A stretch of DNA of 15,097 nt from Tieghemiomyces parasiticus (Eukaryota > Kickxellomycota > Dimargaritomycetes > Dimargaritales > Dimargaritaceae), in contig JANBPT010001077.1 of assembly GCA_027575765.1 (NCBI GenBank), positions 1-15,097 on the forward strand, given 5' to 3'. The notes beneath the pieces were generated by a model. It saw nothing but the letters and a program-made list of their open reading frames with translations. It made no database searches and was not told the origin of the DNA. This document shows, one piece after another, positions 1-10,042 of this stretch (position 1 is its first letter; each line of letters begins with the position of its first letter). Made by a program: the position numbers and the translations under genes.

Positions 1-535
1 GTGATAAAACGGCGGTGATAAAAGAGTCGCTAGTGTGGGGTCACAACTGATCGGATCAGTGGTTTGGTGTACCACAACCGGGAAGTGCGTTGGTCAAAGC
101 AGTTGTCGTAGGAGTATGGAAGTTAGAGCAGAGGTAAGTATACAAGTAACGGAAGAGGGTAATTGCCGAATGCAAGCAGAGGAAGGGGTGGTAATGGATA
201 CAAGCGAAGGAAGGTTGCCTGAATACACTGATGTTAAGGGCGTGGAAAGACCATTGGCTGCTTAATTCATCCTATGGGAGGGAGAAGGTAGATCAGCTAT
301 GGGACCCTTGGCGGGGCCATTGCACCTGCGCTCTGCTGGGAAATGCCGCCGTGCCGGATGGCCTTAGGTTACAGCTATTTCTTTTACTAAAGGTATCACT
401 GCACTGCTTGCCCGCTGCCAGTATCTCACGTGTTCGGCTTGCGGTTTCGATGAAGGCTAACCGGAGACTAAAAATAGGCAGGCTAATGACCCTATAAGGG
501 TGGTAGGGTTGGTACTGCTGCGACTTCTACGACAT
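1..535. other. Left-edge stretch with no recognised gene
   Basis: Two plus-strand open frames of 76 and 88 codons (35-265 and 231-497) overlap here, but neither shows a recognisable motif, a supportive start context or a splice pattern. A GTAAGTATAC donor-like string at about 133 follows a short ATG frame (ATG at 117), but no matching downstream exon could be identified. The stretch lies 3' of the minus-strand gene that ends at 536 and may hold its 3' UTR. Confidence 0.4.
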
Positions 536-1454
536 TTAGCAGCGGCTATAGCGAGCCAAGCGCGTGTCCTTGATTGGCCCAAAGAAGCCAGCGGGGGAAG
601 ACGGCGGGTGAATAAAGCTCTGACAACTGCTCACCGTTGGCCTTGGTACAGGTACGACGCGGGAACGCATGCCAGCATTGTAGCGGATTGTAAACCGGTG
701 GGTTGTGAGGGGCTGGTCAACAGCGGCCAGTGGGGTCTGTTCAGCTTGAACGCTGTTGGGGACAGATGCAGCCTCTTCCTCTGAAGATTTAAGTTTGAAC
801 TCGTCGTGGGGCGGGGGAGTCGAAGCCAGGGTATTGACTGCTGCCAGTAGGGTCTGGTCAGGTTGATTGCTGTCAAGAGGGGAAGTCGAAATGGTGCTTT
901 CAACCACAGCCTGCTTGGCCCATTTAGGCTGCATGGCATCAGAAGAAACGCAAGAGCAAGTCAGAAGGATAGGCTCAATAACTGCACAAGAGTCAGGCGA
1001 GGGACGGGATAATTGGTGAGCAGAAAGGTCCTTGGTCGGCGGCCCGGTAGTTACTGGAGAACAGTCAAGGAGGGAGGCTGACCAGCAGGCTCGACAACGG
1101 TGAAGTCACTGAAGATAAGAGGGGGGAGTTGGGGGGCAAAGCGGGCAACGGGAACCGCTGCAAAGGCGGGAGAGGGGCTGGGCTTAGAAGGGGCAGTGAA
1201 GGCGGGGACGGTGGCCAACAAGGTGCTCATGAGGGCCAGCATCCGGTACATGGTGCGGATGGCCTTCTTGGACTGGGCCGGGACTGGAACAGGGACGGTG
1301 CAATTAGGAGGCGGGTAGAGGCTGGGTGGTCATTATAAAAACTAGTCGCTACTCGGCGGACGGAGCGCGTGGGTGGATGCCGCATAGGGTCCGAGAGAAG
1401 CACGGCCGCATGCTGCAATAGAAACTTACCTTTTCTAAGAACCTTGAGGGCCAT
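536..1454 (-). CDS. Gene A: unrecognised mini-exon gene, paralog of the gene at 7156; coding frame changes near 1055-1105
   Basis: I do not recognise the product. Exon 1 (1454-1430, 25 bases) encodes MALKVLRK plus one base, followed by a GTAAGT donor. The intron is 146 bases (1429-1284) and ends in TTCCAG. Exon 2 starts at 1283 in matching phase and reads VPAQSKKAIRTMYRM, then a Pro/Ala-rich stretch, to a TAA at 1051-1053. A second frame on the same strand is open from 1105 to a TAA at 536-538 (about 189 codons) and carries a motif repeated 39 residues apart (DSNQPDQTLLAAVN and NSVQAEQTPLAAVD), so it also looks coding. Joining the two needs either a second intron (one phase-compatible option is donor GTAACT at 1054 and acceptor GACAG at 870) or a frameshift. 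The start is the first ATG after the TATA box. The N-terminal motif, 25-base exon and phase-1 intron match the gene at 7156. The first two exons are well supported; the 3' half is uncertain. Confidence 0.55.
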
Positions 1455-1604
1455 TGCGTCAAACAGTATGCGGATTGAGAATTGGTTGGATGGGTGCAAT
1501 TGACGTGTAGTCGGCAGAGGCAAACGAAGGTTAGCAAGAAGCTGTTGGCAATAGGAAACCTTGAGGGAAAGGTGCGGGGCTGTGGTGGGGCTGGGGTTGC
1601 AAGG

Positions 1605-1611
1605 TTATATA
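1605..1611 (-). promoter_or_regulatory. TATA box of gene A
   Basis: On the minus strand the string GGTATATAA lies about 157 bases before the ATG at 1454, and no other ATG occurs in between. The leader is pyrimidine-rich. The same GGTATATAA core sits about 179 bases before the ATG of the paralog at 7156. Promoter function is inferred. Confidence 0.5.
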
Positions 1612-4600
1612 CCGGACCAAAGCAGGGTGATTAGGCAGAAGCTACAGCCTGGGGCTCACTCCAAATTGGGGCAAGAGGGTGTAAATAAGGAAAGGCACCC
1701 CTCCTGTCTCCCAACTCATGCTAACGAAAGGCATAAGCACCCCACATAACCCCCCCTTTTTCCACCACCACGGTCACCAACGCGGGGAGGGCTGGCTCCC
1801 GGCTTGATATTGTCCCTGCTTTTCCCATTGCAATGTCCAAGCGTGCAGTCAGTCCGGAAGGTGGCAGGTAACAACTAACCGCTTGTAAGATACAGACACT
1901 TGCCACTCTGCTCAGCTGGGCCACTGCATTCTCTCTAAAGCCGGCATGAAGTGACAGCCGGGGCCATCAAGTGGCTGCCCAGCGAGCATGGTCAGCGCTG
2001 CTGGCAGGACTGGCTCTATTGAGCCGATTTCCCACTACCCACTTGCAAAGGTCTTTGGCCGTGGACAGGAGGCCAGCGGCTGTGCTTAGCAACCAGTGCC
2101 TTGGCTAGCTAGTCATATCATCCCAGCATCGGAGGAGGCACTAACCCCCCCTGCCTTCATCCCACAACCTTGCACCCCCCTCCCGTCCAGAGCCGCCCTC
2201 AAAGGCCAGTTTGTTTACGTTTCCTTGGTGGGTGCCGCCCAGTATGTACCCCTGCAATTCCCTCCGGACCGCATTAGTTCATCCTGGCCACCCTCTTTAC
2301 ATGCCCGCATAAAATTATATTTCCAAATCCAGCGGCATAACCGCGTCCTGCCCACCAACAACGCGTCTGCCTGGTGCCCTAAGTGCTGAGCCCAGCCCAG
2401 CTGCATCAGGGTAACACTTGAGGATGGACCGGCTGCAGCCCAATAGTGTGGTACTTCACACGGCTTGCACCCGTGGGTTGTATCCAGCCTTGGCCTTGGT
2501 CCCAGCAGAAGGCCCACTATCTATGGCATGCTCCCCACCTTAGTTATCGACCCGTGGTCAAGGACCTTGGGTAGGCCAATGCCTGCATCCGCTTTCATTG
2601 GGTGTTAAGGGAGCGCTATAGTAAGACCGGCAGGCACGTATGCACAGGATCCACAGGCAGGGACACCTCTGGTGCCGTTCATGCCCTGAACGGCCCAAGC
2701 AATCCGCCACTGGGTAAGTATCAAAGATGGCTGACGGGCTGTCTGCTTTGGCCTAGCGCGCCTTCCCCTACGTGGCCGGTAACGCCTCTGGCGGTGCTCG
2801 AGTGCGGCCCCTGCTGCTATACCACTTTATTTAGAACTGTAGAGCGGGGTGAGCGACCCCAGTTGCCAGACTGGACCCTGGTCTATGTGCAGACCAGTAT
2901 ACACCCGACAGCAGTAGAACACACCCGCTTCTGCCTATCAATCATGTCTGACCTAGTCACTTCTTTGATGACCTTACTACTTACTCAGGACTAGTAGTAC
3001 AGGGCACCTACTGCATTGTGTCCTTCACCATCTACTTTAGCCTAGTCCTTTGCCCTGATGCCTGGTTACCAATTGAAGGACCGGAAAAGTAATGAGACGG
3101 AGAGCATTATGAACCGGCTCCTAACCGCTCGCTCACTAGGACCATGGTAGGGCTCCAACCTCCCCCCTCAACATCCGAGCCAACCAGCGTGCGAGGTGGT
3201 CGGCCGCACTAAAACGTACTAGTTCCCACTCCCCTGCATTAACCATATATGGCCAGCATATTTTTTGGTTGTGGCCAAGAACGGTGGGGTACACTAAAAA
3301 AAGCACCCCGCCGGTGGGACTGCCAGCAGGGATGCCCGATCTCAACCAATCAAGACTGCTGGGACCAAGGACAACAAAATGCACTGACGCCCGCCAGCCC
3401 TGCTTCCTGAACAAAAGGGTGGACCTGGGTGGTCTGGTTGGGGCTGCGACCTGATAGCATATACCTCGCCCGGGCTTCTCTGGCCACGTAGCCAGTTCCA
3501 CCAGCTGCACTGCAACTGTACGGTCAATACCACCAAGCACCAAAGGAGGGTGTACAAGGCTCTTTCCTCCCCCCAACCTGCTGCTTCTCTCCAAAGGCGG
3601 GCTCTCTGATGCAGCCCGTTGACGGTCTCTATTTCGTTCCATGACCTTGACCCACCGTCGCTGGAGTATCCGAGTCACCGCCGCTGCACCAGCGCTTCCT
3701 CGAAGCCTTGTCCAATGTTATTGCTGGGCAAAGTTGCTAATACAACCGCGCCTTTCGGCCTGCAACCGCGTCCGTTGAGCGTTATCTATCCCACACGCCG
3801 GAGGGACTGCGGGTGGGCAACCGTCAAGGATCTGCAGGCTGCATCTTGCTACTGTTGCCTCCCATCGGTCTCCACCCCAATTATTATACCCCTTCACCGC
3901 TTGGCACTTGGTGTCGACCCACCCTCTTATCTCTTTCGGCAGTGCGCGTTCTCACCTGGTTCCCCACCCCATTATCCCCCAACATCCCCCCTTCACATGC
4001 GCCCCCCGCCCAGATCCATAGCAGTCAGGTCTCTTAGGTTTGACCCAAGGCCTGTGTATCCGCTGGATCAAACCCTCAATGGGATCTAGACCCCTGTGGG
4101 TATAAGTGAGATGCTAATAGACTTGGCTACTCCGGCCTGCCGAGAGGGGCAGCACGGGCAACTCAACATGCAATACCAAAGGTCTCTACCCACGACAGCT
4201 CCAGAAGTCCTTTCAGCTCCAACTAATAAGTCGTTATGCCATGGGCATGGAGGATTGCCTTGGCCTTCCATATATTTTTGCCTGCATATGGACCGGTGGA
4301 AAGCGGGGTGTACCCTTGTGGCCCCATTCATGTAGCCTGACGTTATGGAAGTGACTATGCCGCACCCTGGTAGCAGCCTCTGCTCCCGAGACCCATTTCT
4401 GGCTGAGTGGGTCTCTGCACTAGCAAGCCATGTGGGGATGCGTGCGTAGGGATGCTATTCCTACCCCTCATTTGGTCCCCAGTTGTATACCCTATGTGGC
4501 CAACTGAGGGCCAGCCGCCGATATGGCGACCGTGCACTGGTTGCCACCTGAAGCACGTCGTTTGTGAGGACGTGTTGGTCGTGGTGACTACATACGGCTT

Positions 4601-5295
4601 GAACGGGTCATCATCTGACCAAGTCACTGTTTCTCCCACTTCAGACCTTGCAACATCTAATCGCGTAGTGGGATGGGCAATGCAAAGGTTAGCAACCCTA
4701 TCCTTTTGGATGGCTGGGCGGTATCCCCTGTAAACCATATTATAGGCACCTAGCCACTTTGGCAGGTCCCCAGTATTTGTAATGCGTCCTGATATTTTAT
4801 CCATTGGTTGAAGTAGACCTCACTTGTTAGAAAATATATTAACTTTACCCAGTTGCCACCTTTAGCAAGTTTGACCTCAGTACTTAACGCACTGGGAGAC
4901 GTGGTCTTTCTTATACATCACCCATTGTAATTGTGGGCGACTTGTCCTCGCACACATTAGGGCTGCCCCTCTTGTGATGAGCACCAGGGATGCATTTGCT
5001 TTACGATGGCTTCCCCATTTGCACTACCACCCACACTTTGCCCATTACTACAGCCCATCAACTGGCAATACAAACCACGACGGCTAGTGGCATTGGACAA
5101 TGTCTGGTGCACACTTTATCACGTGGCAGGTACTTGATAATGATCCACAACCCTCATGTTGTCCACCAGCAGGTCATTGCCGTACATAATGGTGCCCATG
5201 ACACCCCAGTGCGCCCCTGGTGGGTTGATTCCCGGTGGTTTAGGACTTTAGAGCCATGCTTTTTATTCCTACTGCTCACTGGAGGATTGGTGTAG

Positions 5296-5305
5296 CCCCC
5301 CCCCC
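5296..5305. repeat. Homopolymer C10 tract
   Basis: Ten consecutive C residues in non-coding sequence. Length could vary or be miscalled; no function is inferred. Confidence 0.9.
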
Positions 5306-6051
5306 ACCGTGTGCCAACTGCTCAACCTCCCAGCACTGGGGCCCTGTCGGACGTATCACCACCGTGACCATAAGCAAGGCAACCCTAACAACGAATTCAT
5401 CACCTCACCATCCCTTCTAATAGGGCTATGAGCTGGACAGTTGAAGTGGCACTCCACCTGACCTTATCATACACCTAGTTTCTGCGGAGCAACCCCTGTG
5501 CCAATCCGGCCGCTTGTGTGGTATTCCCCTGGCCAAGACTTTGGCATCAAGGATGGCCCACGCGCCTTGCTAGGTTGGCCCAGACGTGAAGTGGAGGAAG
5601 GCAACGTTGGATGCCTTAGGTATAAGCAACGCGTCTTACATTCAGGACTGTGGGTCTCCCATCCGTTAGCCTTCACCTGTAAGAACCATCTGCCATAGTT
5701 TCCAGCACACTTTTGCAACACATTAATATCTAAGCTTCATGAAACCCTTCCATATCAAATGAATGGTAGGGTCTCCAGGTCACACTGAGCCCTTGCTGTT
5801 CCGTTGGTTGGTCATATCTCTATACCTCATTGTCATTTGTATGCGCAAAAACACCTACCATACTCTACCAAGGCTGAGGTGAGTGGAGGAAGCCTTAGCA
5901 CTAACCGTTTCACCGGATGGCAGCGCTGGGGGTAGCCTGCAGCCATTGCCAGGAAATGGGCCAGCAGAGTGGGTAGAGGGCCCCATAGATATACTCCAGC
6001 TGCCTGGGGTGTGGTGATTGGGAACCACCACATTAGATCATCCCAGGGTAA

Positions 6052-6126
6052 AGTCCAAGTCTACTATTTCAGAACCACAAATTCTGTGATAGTAGAATAG
6101 CCTTTTGGTTATGGTATTAGACTTGG
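6052..6126. repeat. Nested inverted repeat able to form a branched hairpin
   Basis: A central 15-base stem pairs 6060-6074 with 6082-6096 around a 7-base loop (CCACAAA), with two adjacent mismatches. An outer pair, CCAAGTCTA at 6055-6063 and TAGACTTGG at 6118-6126, is exactly complementary over nine bases; its inner four bases overlap the first stem, so the two compete or form a junction. A third weak stem pairs AATAGCC with GGTATT between them. It could be a small non-autonomous element, a structured RNA or chance. Confidence 0.5.
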
Positions 6127-6976
6127 GCCTAGTATCAACACATGGGGCTAATTGAAAATAACTGACTAGCGGCCAGTGGAGGGAGAGGGTACTGGCCGCA
6201 ACTGGCACTCAGGGACACCGGAGATCGGGGCTTCTCTTCTTTCACCAGGCCGGGTGTTCACACCTATAAAAATGCCTCCGTTCAGCTCGACTGCCACCCA
6301 AAATCTCTTGGGGAGGCAGCCGAGGTAAAGGGATTTGCAGTAGTCCTAGGCTTCTGCTGCAGCCACTGACAAGCGCAGGCACAACCCGGACACAAAGTAT
6401 GTGTAATGTGTAGACAATAATGCAAGCTATCTTTGCGGCTATTTAGAAGGGTATCCGGTGGGTAGCCAAGCCTTAGTCCCCAGCTCAGGGGCATCTACAC
6501 TACTGCTCCATCCATTTGCAGCCGCTCCTTGTTGGGTGGGGAGGACAGTGGCGATGCAGTACCAAGGCAGGGCCTGATGGGAACCTACCCCTCTTGAAGG
6601 GTGTTTGGCCCGTCCGGGGTCCCTCCCCAAGTTGGAAAATGGGGGGGATGGAAAAATAGGGAGGCAGGCCATCTGGAGAGCGGTGGTTGGTGGGCTTCCA
6701 AAGGGGTGAGCCCTGCTGCCGACGGGGTTGTCAATGGAAGCCGGTGGGTCAAGCCAAGCTAACACACACACCATGGGCCCGAGTTCCCCTGTATGCCTCT
6801 TGCCATAACGGGACACTCACTTGTAGTTTCCATTTTGTTTACTTTTCTAGCGAGGTTGTCTCGTCCCTACCCTACCCCACATCGGCTCGCCATCTCATCA
6901 ACCACCACAGATTTCATCAAACCGCCCCTGCCCCCTGTTGCCATGACCAATGCATTGGCCCAGCTTTTTACCCAGG

Positions 6977-6983
6977 TATATAA
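6977..6983 (+). promoter_or_regulatory. TATA box of gene B
   Basis: GGTATATAATA lies about 179 bases before the ATG at 7156. No ATG occurs between about 7000 and 7156, and the leader is pyrimidine-rich, ending in a (CT)n run. This fits a TATA-driven promoter with transcription starting roughly 30 bases downstream. The GGTATATAA core is shared with the paralog on the other strand. Confidence 0.6.
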
Positions 6984-7115
6984 TACACGCCGCTCGCGTC
7001 GCGCGGTCTACAACACTTTTATCGTACTTCTTCCACTCCTCGTCTTACATACAAACGCGTGTACCCAGCAGCAGCGTCTTACCTCTCGCCCCTACTCTTA
7101 CACCACAGTTTTCTA

Positions 7116-7130
7116 CTCTCTCTCTCTCTC
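7116..7130. repeat. CT dinucleotide microsatellite in the 5' leader of gene B
   Basis: Fifteen bases of uninterrupted CT repeat lie 26 bases before the start codon, inside the likely 5' UTR. Pyrimidine-rich leaders are common near fungal promoters and start sites; any regulatory role is inference. Confidence 0.85.
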
Positions 7131-7155
7131 TTTCCACCCACCTTACCCTGCTACC

Positions 7156-8224
7156 ATGGCTCCGAAGTGTCTTGCGAAAGGTAAGTATACTGTGCTAGCT
7201 TAGAGTGCCCTGCCGCTGCTGCCTGCGGGCTAACAGGCACACTTTGGTCCTTACCTGACCCTTGTATTATACTGCCGCCCTCGCCTTCACCTGATCCACA
7301 CGTACAGTTCTCCAGGCGGCCAAGGAAGTCCGCCGCGTGGTGCGTAAGGTTCTTGCGCCTAAGCACTCCTCATCGACCCCCGCCCGTGTTACCTTGCCGG
7401 CTACTCGGCTTCCCGCCCCTCTTACGCGTGCGGCACCCGCTACTTATACCTCAGCTGCCCTCACTCTGATGGTGGCAACCCCCGCACCTACTCTTCCACG
7501 AAGCAGCCCTCAATGCCCTGAGCAGTTCCCGTACCAAGGCCCGACCTCCCCCTCAGTGGCGGAGTACGCCCTGGCCATGGGCCGGCCATTGAACCCGGAA
7601 CCTCCAAGCCCACCCACCCAGAGTGGCTTGGAGAGTGGCCCTGTTGACTCGGTAGTGTGTGGCATGGGCCCCGGGGTGGCTAATGAGTGCCAGCTGTGTA
7701 CTCCACCCGACACCCCCTGCCCCACCCGGGTATTGCGCACGATGTGGGGCTTGGGGCCTGCCCTTTTCAGCAATAGCAACGGCAAGGACGACCGTGCCTT
7801 CATAGAGGTGTGCTACGCAGCTAGTGCGTCCTGCCCTGTTCCGCTGCCGACCCGGCCTGCTCCCTCCACCCCGCGGCACCAGATCGTCCGTGAGGACTGG
7901 GTGGCCATGGCCCCTCGCTGGCAGGGAGTCACCCTGCACGACCTTGCAGCGGCCAAGCGCCGGGTGATCAGGGCCAAGATCGACCTTCGGGTCAAAATCC
8001 AGCAACATTGCAAGCTGGAGAGGGAGATGTTCTGGCTCCAGCTTGGGGGAAGCCCTGATCGGGCCTACTCCTACCGCCCCGCCTACGATGGGGCGGACAA
8101 CCTCACGCGGGAGTACTACTCCCGTATGGAGGAGGCCGCCCTGAGCGGCATCTATCAGCTACAGGATAAGCTGGCCGAGGCCGAGTTCGAGTACCAGGTG
8201 CTGCAGGTCAGCTACCACGAATAG
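7156..8224 (+). CDS. Gene B: unrecognised 313-aa mini-exon protein with Pro/Ala/Thr-rich middle and helical C-terminus
   Basis: I do not recognise the family. Exon 1 is 7156-7180 (MAPKCLAK plus one base), followed by donor GTAAGTATAC. The intron is 127 bases (7181-7307) and ends CGTACAG. Exon 2 runs 7308-8224 in matching phase and continues VLQAAKEVRRVVRKVLAP. The start is the first ATG after the TATA box and sits in an optimal ACCATGG context. Residues 1-30 are basic and helix-prone; about 30-200 are rich in Pro, Ala, Thr and Ser and look disordered; about 205-313 are charged, with Arg/Lys/Glu-rich heptad-like stretches (AAKRRVIRAKIDLRVKIQ) and several Tyr residues, suggesting helices or a coiled coil. 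No signal peptide, membrane segment or catalytic motif is visible. It shares exon layout and an N-terminal motif with the minus-strand gene at 536-1454. A basic start and a helical end would suit a nucleic-acid or protein-binding factor, but that is a guess. Confidence 0.8.
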
Positions 8225-8730
8225 TCGCCCGCAACTGTGATTAGTCTGTACTCCGCCGTTATGTAATCGTACTACCTTCTGTGCTCTCCATCAGTAAACC
8301 ACTCACATCTTCCTGTCGGCTGTGAACATTGCCTTATCCTTGGACTCAACCCAAGCTGACCAACCGTTTTTTCCCACTAACTGCCAACTTACTCCGTAAA
8401 TGGATTAAACCTTCCAATCGCTATTGCCTTGTTCAGTTGAGAAAGCCCGTGCCACTTTGCCATGGCCCATTGTCGCCGGGCTGTCTAACAATCAACCAAA
8501 CCCTAGCTGTCACGGGCATCTGCGCACCTACGCCGTAAGGTAAGGCGCCACGGCCAAGCCGAGCAGTCTCATCTGCCATGGTCGAAGGCCACTGCCCGAA
8601 AGACAAGCCCATTGGGAACATGGTCGACACATTAACACCCATATCAGGTTTTACCAAAGTATGACAAGTAGAAATAATTGGTAACGCGAGTCGAAATCGC
8701 TGCATCTCTCGGGTCAGCCCTGGCTCTAAA
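8225..8730. other. Spacer between convergent genes
   Basis: About 500 bases separate the stop of the plus-strand 313-aa gene and the stop of the minus-strand SR-cyclophilin, so the spacer should hold both 3' UTRs. No AATAAA is visible on either strand; ATTAAA at about 8404 (plus) is the nearest variant. A 69-codon plus-strand open frame (8329-8538) has no recognisable content. Confidence 0.45.
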
Positions 8731-10042
8731 TTATCTATGTGATCGGCCTGTACCTGCTTTAGCACTCCGGTCACGGTGGTGCCGCCCGTGACTGCGTGAA
8801 CGTTCCCTTCGCGACCGGGACGAGTGCCGTCGTTCCTCCCGCTTAGATTGCGAACGAGACCGGGATCGATGGCGGCGGCGGCGACGGGAATCGGCGTGCG
8901 GAGGAGATCTGGCGGGAGACGGCTCAGGTGTGTCGGAGTAAGGGCTGCCTGTTTTCCTGGGGGCGGAACGGGCCATCGAGGCACCGTGGTGGGGAGCATG
9001 GCGATCCGGACGTGGTTCTGGTGAACGAGAAGGGAATCTCGGCGCCGGACTAGCGATCCTCCGTGAGGGGCCGCGGTGGCTGTCTCTGGAGGACACCCGG
9101 CTACGTTGATGCAAGCGAATGGGCGAGCGTTGCTGCCTGGGCGATGAAGCTGAGCGCGACCGTCGATCATGGTGTCTCGCCTTAGACCCGGGCGATGAAC
9201 TCCGCTCCCGGCGGTGACGGCGGTCATGGCGGCGGCCGGAGCGATCTTTCGAGCGACTGCGGGACTCGTCTTTGTCACGACGGTGACGGTGGTCACGGTC
9301 GCGACGGTCGGCTTGGCGGTGCCTGCGGTTGTGGCGCGAACGTGACACGGAGCGGGACGGAGACCGGGTGCGGCGGCGACGCTTCTTGTCAGGTTTGCTC
9401 CGGCGAGAGGAGCGGTGTTTAGGACGCCGGCTACGGCGGCGAGACGGTGAACGCGACGTATCGGACTCTTCGGAAGCGTCGCTGGTCGCTGACGATCCTG
9501 TGCTGGAGGAACTATCGTCGGAGTTCGATTCATCGGATATTTGATCGGGGGCGGAGAGGCCGAATTGCTCTGAATGGGTAATACAATCGGTGCGGGGGGG
9601 GGGTGAGAGTGCAGCGAGAGACCTTGGTTATTGCGTGGACTATGCTAATTCTCGATGTGGCACGGTTTTATAACCATGGGGTTCCTTCCTACTAGGTAGG
9701 GTCGGGTAGTATCGGGTACTTACGTCGTAACTCTGGTGGAATCCGAAGCTCCAATTCGCCGCAGTGGGCAATCTTGACGAGGGTCGTGGGGCAGTCCTTT
9801 TTATCGACGGGGGTCTTCTCAAGGTTGTGCACAATCTCCATGCCATGGATCACGCGGCCAAACACGGTATGCTTGCCGTCGAGGTGCGGGGTGGGCCGAA
9901 CTGTAATAAAGAACCGGGAGCTATTCGTGTTGGGGCCGCGGTTGGCCATACTGAGCAGACCGTTAATGTCATAACAGTGCATAAAATTATAGGCCACATT
10001 TACAAGCGCGGGTACGAACGAGCTGATCTCAAGTTCCACCAC
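8731..10042 (-). CDS. SR-cyclophilin (PPIG/NKTR-like), N-terminal half of the PPIase domain missing
   Basis: Family members are nuclear peptidyl-prolyl isomerases linked by an RS tail to the splicing machinery. Exon segment 10042-9724 gives 106 codons: [13 protein letters not shown] (residues 28-40), [24 protein letters not shown] in two adjoining blocks (41-64), and [13 protein letters not shown] (94-106), the second half of a cyclophilin fold. A donor (GTAAGT from 9723) and an acceptor (CATTCAG ending at 9570) define a 154-base intron whose phases join to make Gln. The next exon (9569-8731) encodes 278 residues: an acidic Ser-rich linker ([18 protein letters not shown]), then long Arg/Ser/His-rich repeats. 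The frame closes upstream at a TGA (10045-10043), and none of the N-terminal half (catalytic Arg, FHR, QGGDF, GESIYG motifs) is found before the GCP4 gene. Relative to human CypA, Ala101, Phe113 and His126 are kept, Trp121 is His as in other SR-cyclophilins, and Gln111 is Arg. Isomerase activity is therefore doubtful unless 5' exons were missed. It lies head-to-head with GCP4. Confidence 0.8.
9594..9603. repeat. Homopolymer G10 (C10 on the gene strand) in the SR-cyclophilin intron
   Basis: Ten G on the plus strand read as C10 on the minus strand, about 25 bases before the 3' splice site of the cyclophilin intron, where a pyrimidine tract is expected. It may act as that tract. Confidence 0.85.

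Larger units (their letters stand above)
1620..6970. other. 5.3-kb spacer between the two paralogs, no supportable gene
   Basis: All six frames are broken by stops. The longest open frames (minus 3136-3678, 180 codons; plus 3619-4089, 156; minus 4355-4804, 149; plus 2602-2994, 130; minus 6439-6816, 125) show no recognisable domain, no repeated motif and no paired splice sites. I could not find terminal repeats, target-site duplications or clear reverse transcriptase motifs by eye. The stretch may include old mobile-element remains or non-coding RNA; nothing here decides that. A run of ten C lies at 5296-5305. Confidence 0.45.

Noticed and set aside
2700..2725. GTAAGTATC donor-like string as a possible third family member
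   Set aside because: The preceding ATG frame hits a stop at once and lacks the M-A-x-K-x-L-x-K motif; no TATA box lies at the expected distance.
3136..3678. 180-codon minus-strand open frame, the longest in the spacer
   Set aside because: No recognisable domain, no repeated pattern, no supportive start or splice context; overlapping frames on both strands are also open, so it reads as chance.
4355..4804. 149-codon minus-strand open frame, facing a 108-codon plus-strand frame
   Set aside because: Neither product is recognisable and the two overlap on opposite strands; no evidence favours either.
4860..5295. Possible retrotransposon reverse transcriptase remnant (a KFDLS-like string near 4868 and a later 101-codon open frame)
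   Set aside because: Only a few residues match, stops follow at once, and no other reverse transcriptase, integrase or protease block is visible nearby.
6793..7203. 136-codon plus-strand open frame running in frame into exon 1 of gene B
   Set aside because: It passes through the TATA box and pyrimidine-rich leader, and the ATG at 7156 has an optimal context followed by a consensus donor; the upstream openness is probably chance.
8675..8740. tRNA-like T-arm (GCGATTTCGACTCGC on the minus strand)
   Set aside because: No acceptor stem, A box or anticodon arm could be fitted around it.
8433..9533. 366-codon minus-strand open frame across the RS region
   Set aside because: It is a frame-shifted reading of the Arg/Ser-rich exon; the correct frame joins by phase to the cyclophilin exon and gives the RS tail.
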